Shown here: positions 39,000 to 47,307 of the stretch, piece after piece
Layout of the letters: each line of letters starts with the position of its first letter
How positions within the stretch are numbered: the first letter of the stretch is position 1
From: JACVRW01 sp963734025
Lineage (GTDB): Bacteria; Actinomycetota; Thermoleophilia; Solirubrobacterales; Thermoleophilaceae
Length of the DNA: 64,000 bases
Reading direction: 5' to 3'
Assembly (NCBI GenBank): GCA_963734025.1
Contig: CAVTFR010000011.1
Location: 248,001-312,000, forward strand
Made by a program: the position numbers and the translations under genes
Notes under the pieces: model-generated
What the model was told of the DNA's origin: nothing
What the model saw: only the letters and a program-made list of their open reading frames with translations
The model's database searches: none

Positions 39000-41900
39000 T
39001 CAGCGAACCGCTGCGCGCGCCAGTGCGGCCAGGTGCGGCACGCCCAGCTGCTCACTCTCGGCGGCAGCCGACTCGAGCAGCTCGCGGCCGCGCTCGCCGT
39101 CGTGCGCGAGCAGCAGCTGGCCGGCCAGCAGGCGGGCGCGGTTCGCCTCGAGCGGCCGGTCGAGCGCCGACCACGCGGCCTCGGCCTCGGCGAGAAGGCG
39201 CGCGCCCTCGACGGGGTCCTCATGCGCGGCGCCACGGGACTCGAGCGCCGCCGCCGTGCCGAGCGGGTAGTGGAGCCGCTCGGCCATCTGGTCCGTGAGC
39301 GCGGCGGCCTCACGCGCGGCACGCGGGCGGTGCGCGAGCGCCAGCACCACGGCGCGTGAGCCCATCGCCTGGATCGATTGCGCGAGCAGGCCGGCGCGCT
39401 CGCACACCTCGATCGCCTGGTCGAGCGCGTTGACCGCGCTGTCGAGCTCGCCCTGGTCACGGAGGGCCATCGACAGCCCGATCAGCGCCTGGAAGGCGAG
39501 CTCCGACCAGCCGACCTGCTCGGCCAGCTCGAGCGCGCGGTGGAAGAGGACGGTGGCCTCGTCGATGCGCCCCTCGCGCCAGCGCAGGATGCCGCGCAGG
39601 GCGTAGGGCAGGCATAGCTTGCCGACGAGGCCCTCGCGTTCGGCGAGCTCCGCGCTCGCCTCGGTAGAGCTCTCGACGCGCTCCCAGTCGGCGCTGTAGA
39701 CGGCGAGCTGTGCAAGCCAGGCGTGCAGCTCCACCTGGGCGGGCAGCATGCCCATCTCCTCGGCGAGCGCGAGCGCCTCTTCGTAGGCCTGGCGCGCCCC
39801 GCCGACGTCCGCCTCGGAGATCTCGAGCTGCCGGCCGAGCGCCGACAGGGCGATGATCGTCTCGCCGTGGTCCGAGCCGCGGGCTAGCTCGACCGCGCGC
39901 TCCAGGTTCTGGCGCGCCTTGTCGGTGTCGCCGATGCGACCGAACACGCGCCCGAAGATCCCGTGGGCGCGGCTCGCGGCGCGCGTCTCGCCCAGCTTCT
40001 CCGCCAGTCGCAGCGCCTTCTCGGAGGCGTAGATGGCGAGCATGTTGTCGCCGGTGTGCAGGTAGAGCCAGGCGGCCTCCTCGTACAGGCGCACCAGCTC
40101 GATGCGCGGCGGGCCGTCCTTCAGCAGGTTGATGCCCTTCTGGTAGTGCTCGATCGCCGGCTTGCGCTCGCCCTTGTGGGAGAGCCCCGAGCCGATCTTC
40201 CGGTGCAGGTCGGCCACGCGCTCGAGGTCCTCCTGCCCGCGGTGCCAGGTGAGGCAGTCGCCCCACACCGAGATCGCCTCGTCCACCCGGCCGAGTCGCA
40301 GCGACACGTCGCCGAGCTTCTCGCCGACCCGGACCGCCACGGCCTCCATCGCGTCGTCCGTCTCCAGTTCGCGGTCCTGGCGCCCCACATCGCGGGCGTG
40401 GCGGTAGTGCTCGGCCGCCTCGCGGTTCGAGTAGAGGCGCGCGGCGGCGTCGCCGGCCTCCTCGAGGAAGCGCACGGCGTGGCGGCGCATCTCGACGAGC
40501 TCGCGGCCCTGGACGCCGCCCTCCCGCCCGAGCGCGGCAGCGCGGCCGTAGTGGTCGGCGAGCACGGCCAGCACTTCCTTCGTCCGGTCGCCCGCCCGCT
40601 GCTCGAGGAAGGCGCCGACCTCGAAGTGCCGGCGCGACCGCACGGCCTTGGGGAGCATCCCGTAGGCCACGTCGCGGATCAGCACGTGCTTGAAGCCGAG
40701 CTCGCGCTCGCCCTCGACGTAGCCCTCGCCGGCCGGCATGAGGATGTCCTTCTGCTGCAGCGAGGCGAGCGCGCGGCCCAGGTCCTCGCCCTCGGCCTGG
40801 GCGAGCGCGGCGAGCGCGCCCTCCGGGAAGGTCCTCCCGACCACCGATGCCTGCTGGACCAGCCGGCGCTCGAACGGCCGCAGCGAGTCGAGCCGGGCTG
40901 CCAGCACGCCCTGGACGGTGTCCGGCAGGGCCGATCCCTCGCCGCCCTCCTCGGTGATGCGCCGGGCCATCTCCTCGGCGAACAGCGGGTTGCCACCCGA
41001 GCGCTCGGCGACCGCCATGGCGCGCTCGAAGCCGGCCGGCAGCAGCGCGTCCACGAGCGCGCGCGCCTGCGTGGCGCCCAGCGGCTCGAGCACGAGCTGG
41101 GTGGCCGAGCGCCGGCCGCCGCCCCAGCCGGGCCGCCGGTCGAGCAGCTCGTCGCGAGCAAGGCACACGAGCAGGAGCGGCGCGCGCACCCACTGCGCCA
41201 GGTGCTCGATCGCCTCCAGCATGCCGTCGTCCGCCCAGTGGATGTCCTCGAATGCGATCACGAGCGGGCGGCGCCGGGCGATTGCCTCGAAGCCCGAGCG
41301 GAGCGCCGAGAAGAACAGCTCACGGGCGCGCTCCGGGTTCTCTTCGCGCGGCACGAGCTCCTCCGGCACCTCGACCCCGAGCAGCCGACCGATCATCGCC
41401 GCCTGGCGGTCCGGCGCCTCGCCCTCGTCGCCGCGCAGCTCGCTCACGTAGCGCGACAGCTTGCGCCAGGCCTCCTCGGCCGAGTCGGAGTCGACGATCG
41501 ACGCCTCCGCGCGCACCACCTCGCCGAGCGCCCAGAAGACGATGCCGCTTCCGTAGGGCAGGCAGCGCCCAGTGCGCAGCGTCGGCTCCGAGGGATGCTG
41601 GGAGAGCCGCCGCTCGAGCTCGCGCAGCACGCGCGACTTGCCGACGCCCGCCTCCCCGAGCAGCGTGGCGAGCTGCGGCGCGCCCTCCTCGAGGACGCGC
41701 TCGTACAGCGTCTCGAGCGCCTTCAGCTCGCTCTCGCGGCCGACGAGCGGGGACTCGCGCGCGGCGGCCGCGCGCCCGACGGCCTGCTCGGCCATCAGGC
41801 AGACGGCCTCCCAGGCCGGCACGGGCTGAGCCTTTCCCTTCAGCCGCAGCGGCTCGAGCCGTTCGTAGCTGACGGCGGTCTCGGAGGCCCGCATGGTCCG

Positions 41901-42521
41901 CTCGCCGACGGTGACGCTGCCGGGACGGGCCGCGCTCTGCAGCCGCGAGGCGACGTTCACGGTGTCGCCGACGACCGTGTAGGCCTCACCCACGGCGCCC
42001 GCGAGCACCTCGCCGGTGTTGACACCCACACGCAGGTCGAAGTTGATCCCGGGTGGCAGTCCCGCGTTGACCTCTTCCATCGCGGCCTGCATGCCGAGCC
42101 CCGCGCGCACCGCGCGCTCGGCGTCGTCCTCGTGCGCAACGGGCGCGCCGAAGAGCGCCATCACGTTGTCGCCGATGTACTTGTCGACGGTGCCGCCGTA
42201 GCGCTCGACCTCACGGCCGAGCCGCATCAGCGCCCGGTCGACGAGCGACTTGACGGCCTCCGGGTCCATGCGCTCCGCGAACGCCGTGTAGCCGGACAGG
42301 TCGGCGAACAGGACGGTCACCTGGCGCCGCTCCTCGGGCGGCGGCTCGGACGGCCTCGGGGCGGCCGTCTCGGTGAGCGAGGCGCCGCAGCTCATGCAGA
42401 AGCGTGCCTCGCCGGGAACGCTGCTGTTGCAGGCCGGGCAGCGCCGATCGAGCCTTCCTCCGCACCCCATGCAGAACCGGGCTCCGGCGGGATTCTCGGT
42501 GCCGCAGGCGGGGCAGCTCAC
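39000..42521 (-). CDS. Zinc ribbon-adenylate/guanylate cyclase-AAA ATPase-TPR regulator
   Basis: A 1173-residue multidomain protein. Two zinc-ribbon units (CxxC pairs at residues 3/6, 17/20, 28/31, 42/45) precede a class III cyclase domain (about 65-235) with FADLSGYT and GDNVMALFG metal aspartates and VNVASRLQ, which keeps the transition-state Asn/Arg. Next is an AAA/NB-ARC-like ATPase with Walker A GEAGVGKSRV and FEDIHWAD, then about 500 residues of TPR helices. This architecture resembles ATP-coupled, TPR-containing regulators of the LuxR/SARP-adjacent kind, but with a cyclase output. The GTG start has TAACCT 6 nt upstream (42528-42533), indicating a leaderless mRNA. Activating signal unknown. 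Confidence 0.88.
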   Translation of the reverse strand: MSCPACGTENPAGARFCMGCGGRLDRRCPACNSSVPGEARFCMSCGASLTETAAPRPSEPPPEERRQVTVLFADLSGYTAFAERMDPEAVKSLVDRALMRLGREVERYGGTVDKYIGDNVMALFGAPVAHEDDAERAVRAGLGMQAAMEEVNAGLPPGINFDLRVGVNTGEVLAGAVGEAYTVVGDTVNVASRLQSAARPGSVTVGERTMRASETAVSYERLEPLRLKGKAQPVPAWEAVCLMAEQAVGRAAAARESPLVGRESELKALETLYERVLEEGAPQLATLLGEAGVGKSRVLRELERRLSQHPSEPTLRTGRCLPYGSGIVFWALGEVVRAEASIVDSDSAEEAWRKLSRYVSELRGDEGEAPDRQAAMIGRLLGVEVPEELVPREENPERARELFFSALRSGFEAIARRRPLVIAFEDIHWADDGMLEAIEHLAQWVRAPLLLVCLARDELLDRRPGWGGGRRSATQLVLEPLGATQARALVDALLPAGFERAMAVAERSGGNPLFAEEMARRITEEGGEGSALPDTVQGVLAARLDSLRPFERRLVQQASVVGRTFPEGALAALAQAEGEDLGRALASLQQKDILMPAGEGYVEGERELGFKHVLIRDVAYGMLPKAVRSRRHFEVGAFLEQRAGDRTKEVLAVLADHYGRAAALGREGGVQGRELVEMRRHAVRFLEEAGDAAARLYSNREAAEHYRHARDVGRQDRELETDDAMEAVAVRVGEKLGDVSLRLGRVDEAISVWGDCLTWHRGQEDLERVADLHRKIGSGLSHKGERKPAIEHYQKGINLLKDGPPRIELVRLYEEAAWLYLHTGDNMLAIYASEKALRLAEKLGETRAASRAHGIFGRVFGRIGDTDKARQNLERAVELARGSDHGETIIALSALGRQLEISEADVGGARQAYEEALALAEEMGMLPAQVELHAWLAQLAVYSADWERVESSTEASAELAEREGLVGKLCLPYALRGILRWREGRIDEATVLFHRALELAEQVGWSELAFQALIGLSMALRDQGELDSAVNALDQAIEVCERAGLLAQSIQAMGSRAVVLALAHRPRAAREAAALTDQMAERLHYPLGTAAALESRGAAHEDPVEGARLLAEAEAAWSALDRPLEANRARLLAGQLLLAHDGERGRELLESAAAESEQLGVPHLAALARAAVR

Positions 42522-42527
42522 GCTTCG

Positions 42528-42533
42528 AGGTTA
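42528..42533 (-). promoter_or_regulatory. Candidate -10 (TAACCT) of the cyclase-AAA gene
   Basis: TAnnnT ending 6 nt before GTG 42521, so the transcript would start at the GTG itself. No -35 is recognised. Confidence 0.45.
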
Positions 42534-42548
42534 CCTGGCGCCCGCCCG

Positions 42549-43019
42549 CTAGAGGTCGCGCTCGTAGAAGTAGTTCGGCGGCCCGTCGGGCTTGCCCTCG
42601 CGGTTGCTGAAGCCAAGGCTCTCGTAGAGCCTGCGTGCGGCGACGTCGTCCTCCGACGTGCCGAGGTCCATGTAGGTCGCGCCCTCGGCGCGCGCGGTGT
42701 CCATCGCGGCCTCCATCAGGGCGCGCCCGAGCCCGTGGCCGCGTTGCGCCGGCGCCACGTACAGCTCGGCCAGGTAGCACTCGAGCTCGGTCGTCCAGAT
42801 CGCGGGCCGGAAGCGGAGCACGGCGATTCCGTCCGGTCCGGGGCCGCCAAGGAGGACGACGGTGTCGCCGGCGAGCAGCTCGCGGAAGCGTGCCGCCAGA
42901 GCCTCCGGCGGGGGCGTGGGGTCGTCGTACTCGGTGTTGAAGTCGTGCAGGAGGCGTCCGATGGCCGCGACGTCGCCCGGTCCGGCGCGGCGCACTGCGA
43001 GATCCCGCGGGGCGCTCAT
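42549..43019 (-). CDS. GNAT family N-acetyltransferase
   Basis: A 156-residue acetyl-CoA-dependent transferase. Its core reads YLAELYVAPAQRGHGLGRAL (acetyl-CoA loop, pattern QRGHGLG), then MEAAMDTARAEG and DVAARRLYESLGFSNR. The acceptor is unknown; GNATs of this size modify small molecules, antibiotics or protein N-termini. ATG 43019 follows a TACGGT element by 6 nt (43026-43031), a leaderless arrangement. Confidence 0.85.
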   Translation of the reverse strand: MSAPRDLAVRRAGPGDVAAIGRLLHDFNTEYDDPTPPPEALAARFRELLAGDTVVLLGGPGPDGIAVLRFRPAIWTTELECYLAELYVAPAQRGHGLGRALMEAAMDTARAEGATYMDLGTSEDDVAARRLYESLGFSNREGKPDGPPNYFYERDL

Positions 43020-43025
43020 GCGGCC

Positions 43026-43031
43026 ACCGTA
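43026..43031 (-). promoter_or_regulatory. Candidate -10 (TACGGT) of the GNAT gene
   Basis: TAnnnT 6 nt before ATG 43019 on the minus strand, predicting a leaderless message. Confidence 0.4.
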
Positions 43032-43044
43032 GCGCCCGCCGAGA

Positions 43045-43395
43045 TCAGCGCCGCGCCGCGGCAATGGCGGCGGCCAGCGTGGACGCGCGCTCGGCCCTCA
43101 CGCCGGCCGCGGCGGCGCCGGCCTCGGGCCCTGCGACGACCAGCCGGTGCCCGCTCGCCAGCAGGTAGCGCACGTCGGTGCGCGCCTCGGCGGCGGTGCG
43201 GGGGACGCGCAGCTCGTCAGCGGCGTCGCGCAGGCGCTCGTCCACGAGCTCACGGCCGTCGCGGGCAAGCTGTGCGTCCACAACGAGCGCCGTGCGGGCG
43301 CCGGGATCGACATCGCTTCCCGCGCCGAGCACGCCGCCCGCGGCGACCGCGGCGGCGCCTATGAGACCTGGGATCTGTGTTCCGATTCCAGTCAT
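43045..43395 (-). CDS. Hypothetical protein divergent from lacI
   Basis: A 116-residue protein of unknown family. The N-terminus MTGIGTQIPGLIGAAAVAAG could be a short hydrophobic segment, followed by an acidic/basic helical body ending in ERASTLAAAIAAARR. I choose ATG 43395 because the further ATG at 43407 lies inside the -10 hexamer of its own promoter. The promoter, TTGACG - 17 bp - TACTAT (43434 down to 43406), is the best in the window and its -10 lies in the loop of the operator palindrome 43390-43420, so the adjacent LacI protein probably controls it. No functional call is possible. Confidence 0.6.
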   Translation of the reverse strand: MTGIGTQIPGLIGAAAVAAGGVLGAGSDVDPGARTALVVDAQLARDGRELVDERLRDAADELRVPRTAAEARTDVRYLLASGHRLVVAGPEAGAAAAGVRAERASTLAAAIAAARR

Positions 43396-43420
43396 ACGTA
43401 TGAACATAGTACGTATGACT
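43390..43420. promoter_or_regulatory. Palindromic operator between lacI and the divergent gene
   Basis: An 11-bp perfect inverted repeat, AGTCATACGTA (43390-43400) and TACGTATGACT (43410-43420). The -10 of the minus-strand gene (43406-43411) lies between or just touching the arms, so a bound repressor would block RNA polymerase. Most likely the site of the adjacent LacI-family protein. Confidence 0.7.
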
Positions 43421-43434
43421 AGGCTTTCCGTCAA
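43406..43434 (-). promoter_or_regulatory. Promoter TTGACG-17-TACTAT of the gene divergent from lacI
   Basis: -35 TTGACG (43434-43429), exact 17-bp spacer and -10 TACTAT (43411-43406) on the minus strand; the start would be about 4 nt before ATG 43395. It overlaps the LacI operator palindrome. Confidence 0.7.
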
Positions 43435-43445
43435 CCCCCGCGACC

Positions 43446-44489
43446 ATGGCCGTGCTTCCATTCCGCCCCATCGAGGACTCATCCCGACAGCGCGTGACGA
43501 GCGTCGACGTGGCCGAGCGTGCGGGCGTCTCGCAGTCGACGGTCTCGCTCGTCTTCTCGGGCAAGGGCGAGGGCCGCGTCTCGGCGGCGACCCAGGAGCA
43601 GGTCCGCCGTGCCGCGCGCGAGCTCGGCTACCGCCCGAACGTCGCGGCGCAAGCGCTCCGCCTGGGCAGTTCACGCGCGGTGGCGCTGCTGGTCCCCGAC
43701 ATAACCAACCCGTTCTTCAGCCGCGTGCTGCGCGGCGCCCAGCGGGCCGCGCGGAGCGCCGGGTACACGGTCGCCCTCGTCGACACCGCAAACGACAGGC
43801 GCTGGGAGGAGCAGACGTTCGACGCGCTGCGCGCCGGGCCTGTCGACGGCTACCTGCTCTTCGAGGTCGACCCCCCACGCGGCCTCGGGCCGGACGAGAA
43901 CGTCGTCCTGATGGAGGGGGAGGCCCCGCGGCGCCCGTCGGTCCGCTTCGACGCCGAGGCCGGCGCGGAGGCGGCATTCCGCCACCTCGTGGAGCTGGGG
44001 CACACGCGTGTCGGGCACCTCGCCGCGGCCTTCGATGCCCCGACCTTCCACCGGCGCGAGGCCGCACGCCGGCGCGTGCTCGGCGAGGCGGGCCTCGATC
44101 CGGACAGCCAGCCGCGTGCGCTCACGGCGATCGGCATCGAGGACGCACACGGGGCGGCCGGGCCGCTGCTCGACGAGCGCCCGACCGCCGTCTACTGCGA
44201 CGATGACCTCATCGCCGCCGGGGTCTACCTGGCGGCGCGCGAGCGCGGCATCCGGATCCCGCGCGACCTGTCGGTGGTGGGGTTCGACGACATGGACTTC
44301 GCCCGCGCCCTCGAGCCCGCCCTCACCACCGTCAGGCTCGACGCAGAGCTGCTCGGCGCCACCGCATTCGAGCTGCTCGGTCGGCGGATGGCGGGGCGGC
44401 GGACCCGGCAGCGGATCGTGCTGCCCGCGGAGCTGCTGGTCCGCGACTCCACGGGCCCGCCGCGCGCCCGCAAGCGAAGCGCTGGTTGA
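43446..44489 (+). CDS. LacI-family transcriptional regulator
   Basis: A 347-residue regulator. The N-terminal helix-turn-helix reads VTSVDVAERAGVSQSTVSLV with the hinge GYRPNVAAQALRLGSS, then a periplasmic-binding-protein-like sugar domain (LLVPDITNPFFSRVLRGAQ; VGFDDMDFARALEPALTTVR). The effector is not identified, and no sugar-catabolism genes flank it. It probably acts through the palindrome at 43390-43420, repressing the divergent gene and itself; a TAGGCT -10 candidate (43420-43425) borders that palindrome. Confidence 0.9.
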   Translation: MAVLPFRPIEDSSRQRVTSVDVAERAGVSQSTVSLVFSGKGEGRVSAATQEQVRRAARELGYRPNVAAQALRLGSSRAVALLVPDITNPFFSRVLRGAQRAARSAGYTVALVDTANDRRWEEQTFDALRAGPVDGYLLFEVDPPRGLGPDENVVLMEGEAPRRPSVRFDAEAGAEAAFRHLVELGHTRVGHLAAAFDAPTFHRREAARRRVLGEAGLDPDSQPRALTAIGIEDAHGAAGPLLDERPTAVYCDDDLIAAGVYLAARERGIRIPRDLSVVGFDDMDFARALEPALTTVRLDAELLGATAFELLGRRMAGRRTRQRIVLPAELLVRDSTGPPRARKRSAG

Positions 44490-44520
44490 CGATCGCGCAA
44501 ATCTCTGACTAAGGTCAGAG
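44486..44520 (+). promoter_or_regulatory. MarR promoter and operator palindrome
   Basis: TTGACG (44486-44491), 18-bp spacer, TAAGGT (44510-44515), and a perfect 7-bp inverted repeat CTCTGAC-taag-GTCAGAG (44503-44520) covering the -10. Transcription would start at or next to ATG 44522, so the gene is probably leaderless and autoregulated. Confidence 0.65.
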
Positions 44521-44521
44521 G

Positions 44522-45445
44522 ATGGATGCGGCCATGGTGAGCCAGGTCCGCCGCTTCAACCGGGTCGTGACGCAGCGCGTGGGCGCCCTCGACGATCACT
44601 TCCTCGCCCGGGGGCGGCCGCTCGGCGAGGCGCGTCTCCTGTGGGAGATCGGACCGGACGGCCAGGAGCTGCGCCGGCTGCGCGCGGCGCTCGACCTCGA
44701 CTCGGGCTACCTGAGCCGGCTGCTCCGCAGCCTCGAGCAGGCCGGGCTCGTCACCGTCGGGCGAGGTGAGCGCGACGGGCGCGTCCGGACCGCCCGCCTC
44801 ACGGCGGCGGGCCGGCGCGAGCGGGCGCTGCTCGACCGCCGCAGCGACGAGCTCGCCGAGTCGCTCCTCGAGCCGCTCGGCGGCGCCCAGCGGGAACGTC
44901 TCGTGGCGGCCATGGCGGACGTCGAGCGGCTCCTGACCGCCGCCATGGTGAGCATCGAGCCGGCCGACCCCGAGCATCCGCACGGACGCCACTGCCTGCG
45001 CGAGTTCGCCGCCGAGCTCGACGCCCGCTTCCCGCAGGGATTCGACCCGGCGCTCAGCATCTCCGCCGATGCGGACGAATTGCGGCCGCCCGCCGGACTG
45101 CTGCTGGTGGCGTCGCTCGGGCCCGAGCCGGTCGGCTGCGGCGCGCTCAAGTTCCACGCCGGCGCCCCCACCGAGCTCAAGCGCATGTGGGTCGCCGAGT
45201 CGGCTCGCGGCCTCGGGCTGGGGCGCCGCCTGCTCGCCGAGCTCGAGGCGCATGCCGCACGCGGGCCGAGCCCCGTCGTGCGGCTCGAGACGAACGAGAC
45301 GCTCGTCGAGGCGATCGCCCTCTACCGCTCGGCGGGCTACGCGGAGGTCGAGCCGTTCAACGACGAGCCCTACGCCCACCACTGGTTCGAGAAGCGGCTG
45401 CCGGCGGGCCCACAGCCTCAGGGCACCAGCCCGGCTGCGCGGTAG
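44522..45445 (+). CDS. MarR regulator fused to a GNAT acetyltransferase
   Basis: A 307-residue fusion. Residues 1-150 form a MarR-type winged helix (VSQVRRFNRVVTQRVGALDD; LDLDSGYLSRLLRSLEQAGL; RDGRVRTARLTAAGRRERAL). Residues 155-300 are a GNAT domain (PTELKRMWVAESARGLGLGR; NETLVEAIALYRSAGYAEVE). Such MarR-GNAT fusions are known as single-gene detox sensors, in which ligand acetylation and repression may be linked. It sits under its own operator. Its 3' end overlaps the convergent formyltransferase gene by 28 bp. Confidence 0.9.
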   Translation: MDAAMVSQVRRFNRVVTQRVGALDDHFLARGRPLGEARLLWEIGPDGQELRRLRAALDLDSGYLSRLLRSLEQAGLVTVGRGERDGRVRTARLTAAGRRERALLDRRSDELAESLLEPLGGAQRERLVAAMADVERLLTAAMVSIEPADPEHPHGRHCLREFAAELDARFPQGFDPALSISADADELRPPAGLLLVASLGPEPVGCGALKFHAGAPTELKRMWVAESARGLGLGRRLLAELEAHAARGPSPVVRLETNETLVEAIALYRSAGYAEVEPFNDEPYAHHWFEKRLPAGPQPQGTSPAAR

Positions 45446-46182
45446 GCGTCGGCCGTCTCGGCCAGCAGGCGCTCGTCGGCGAGCGTGAGCAGGCGGCCGT
45501 CGACCTCGATCACCGCGCCGGGGTGCGGCGGGTACCAGAACGCGCGCAGCTTGCGCCCGAGGTCGTCGCCGGGCCGGACGCGGCGCAGCTCCTCGAACTC
45601 CTCGCGCGTGACGTAGCGGCCCTCGCCCTGCGGGCTGCGCGGCAGCTCCTCGCCGGCGAGCGCGCTCGCCATCACCCGCTGGAAGAGACCCAGCAGGCGC
45701 TCCTGGCTCGCGAGGTCGAGCGAGAAGGCGGTCTCGCCCTCCGCGTCGATCGGGAAGCGCTCGACCTCAACCAGGTCGCCGGTGTCGAAGCGCTCGTCGA
45801 CGAAATGGCAGGACACGCCCCACTCGTCGCGCCCCTCCAGGATCGCCACGTTGTAGCCGCCCAGGCCGCGCAGATCGGGTAGCGGCGCCGGGTGGAAGTT
45901 GAGGCAGCCGATCCGGCCCAGCGAGATGAGCGGCTCACGGATCAGCCTCCAGTAGAGGAACGAGATCACGACGTCGACCTCGGGCGGGTCGGCGTAGAGC
46001 TCCGCCTCGCTCACGAGCGGGAGGCCGTGGCGCTGCGCGATCAGGTCGACGCGCTGCTCCTCCGTGGTCCAGCGATCGGGCTCCGAGGCGACCACGGCCG
46101 CCACCTCGCAGCGCTCGGCGACGAGCCAGTCGAGCGCGCGCGCGGCGGAGCGCTTGCACTTGGCCAGGTAGACGGCCCTCAC
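45418..46182 (-). CDS. Formyltransferase, probably for amino-sugars
   Basis: A 254-residue protein of the formyl-transferase superfamily, shorter than tRNA-fMet formyltransferase (about 310). The N-terminal VYLAKCKRSAARALDWLVAE is followed by CLNFHPAPLPDLRGLGGYN (catalytic Asn and His) and VDERFDTGDLVEVERF (catalytic Asp). The C-terminal segment RKLRAFWYPPHPGAVIEVD resembles sugar N-formyltransferases such as WbkC. The GTG start overlaps the stop of the upstream glycosyltransferase, which supports a role in glycan building. Confidence 0.8.
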   Translation of the reverse strand: MRAVYLAKCKRSAARALDWLVAERCEVAAVVASEPDRWTTEEQRVDLIAQRHGLPLVSEAELYADPPEVDVVISFLYWRLIREPLISLGRIGCLNFHPAPLPDLRGLGGYNVAILEGRDEWGVSCHFVDERFDTGDLVEVERFPIDAEGETAFSLDLASQERLLGLFQRVMASALAGEELPRSPQGEGRYVTREEFEELRRVRPGDDLGRKLRAFWYPPHPGAVIEVDGRLLTLADERLLAETADAYRAAGLVP

Positions 46183-47258
46183 GCGCCGGCCTCGCGGTAG
46201 ACGGCCAGCGTCTGCTCGGCGACGCGGTCCCAGGAGTAGGGCCCGGCCGCGGCGGCGGCGGCGCGCTCCTCCAGCCCGCGGCGCGCCTCCGTGTCCTCGA
46301 GCAGGTCGGCGAGCGCCGCCCCCAGCGCTTCGGGGTCGCCCGGCGGCACGAGCAGGCCCGCGCCGTGCTCCTCGGCGAGCTCGCGGAAGCCGCCCACGTC
46401 GCTCAGGACCATCGCCTTGCCGAAGGCGAGCCCTGCGAACAGCACCCCGGACATGTCGACGTTGCGGTGAGGCAGGGCGAGGACGTCGGCGCGCCGGAAG
46501 AAGGCGGGCAGCTCGGCGTCCGACACGTAGCGGTCCACGAACCGCACCCGGCCGGGCGGGGCGAGCCGCCGCAGCCGCTCCATCGAGACGCCCAGCGGGC
46601 GGCCCACCACCCACGCCTCCGCCTCAGGCACATGCCGCATGGCCTCGAGCAGGACGTCGACGCCCTTGTACTCCCGCACGACGCCGAAGTAGAGCACCAC
46701 GGGGCGCGACACCGCGGCGAGCTCGGGCGGGAGCGGCAGCTCGTCCGCACGCCTGGTCAGGTGCTCGAACGCGCCGTGCGGGATCACGTGCACGCGCTCG
46801 CCTCCGTGGAGCAGCTCGGCACCAGCGCGCGTGTGGACGATCACGGCGTCGAAGGCGTCGAGCAGCCGGCCCGCGGAGCGGCTGCGGCGGACCACGTTGT
46901 GGAGGGTGAGCACCTGCGGGCGCCCGCGCGGCAGCATCCGCGTGCTGAGCGCCTCGAGCCAGAGCCACTGCCAGTGGTTCACGTCGGCGCCGGTCGCATG
47001 GCTGCGATAGCGGAGCATGTCCGGCACGTGCTCACCCGCCTTGAGCAGCCGCCGCAGCGCCGGCCGCTGCGCCCCCCAGCGCGTCGCCTCCCGATAGAAG
47101 AGCATCGAGGACTGGTAGCCGTCCGGGGCCGGAGCAGGGCCGTGGACGAAGCGCGACGTCACGAGCTCGACCTGCGCCCCCTGGCGCGCCAGCGCTCCGG
47201 CCAGCGCATGGTCGTAGGGCAGGACGTCCGCGGACGGATCGACGAGCTGGACTCGCAT
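46179..47258 (-). CDS. Glycosyltransferase family 4 protein
   Basis: A 359-residue GT-B glycosyltransferase: DVLPYDHALAGALARQGAQV, VLTLHNVVRRSRSAGRLLD, VVLYFGVVREYKGVDVLLEA, and the nucleotide-sugar site DMSGVLFAGLAFGKAMVLSD, with an acidic residue in place of the usual E-x7-E first Glu. The acceptor is probably a lipid-linked glycan. It is coupled to the formyltransferase downstream. The start is ATG 47258. Confidence 0.88.
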   Translation of the reverse strand: MRVQLVDPSADVLPYDHALAGALARQGAQVELVTSRFVHGPAPAPDGYQSSMLFYREATRWGAQRPALRRLLKAGEHVPDMLRYRSHATGADVNHWQWLWLEALSTRMLPRGRPQVLTLHNVVRRSRSAGRLLDAFDAVIVHTRAGAELLHGGERVHVIPHGAFEHLTRRADELPLPPELAAVSRPVVLYFGVVREYKGVDVLLEAMRHVPEAEAWVVGRPLGVSMERLRRLAPPGRVRFVDRYVSDAELPAFFRRADVLALPHRNVDMSGVLFAGLAFGKAMVLSDVGGFRELAEEHGAGLLVPPGDPEALGAALADLLEDTEARRGLEERAAAAAAGPYSWDRVAEQTLAVYREAGA

Positions 47259-47292
47259 CGGCGGACGACATTTTCACGGCCAGCGCTCCGAC

Positions 47293-47298
47293 TAGGCT
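47293..47298 (+). promoter_or_regulatory. Candidate -10 (TAGGCT) of the FlgD-Ig gene, with TTTTCA -35
   Basis: TAGGCT ends 9 nt before ATG 47308; TTTTCA lies at 47271-47276, a 16-bp spacer. The start is predicted within about 3 nt of the ATG. Confidence 0.45.
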
Positions 47299-47307
47299 CC
47301 CGCCTCG

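Noticed and set aside
39963..43364. An 1133-codon open frame opposite the cyclase-AAA gene
   Set aside because: Antisense shadow; the minus strand encodes unmistakable cyclase, AAA and TPR domains.
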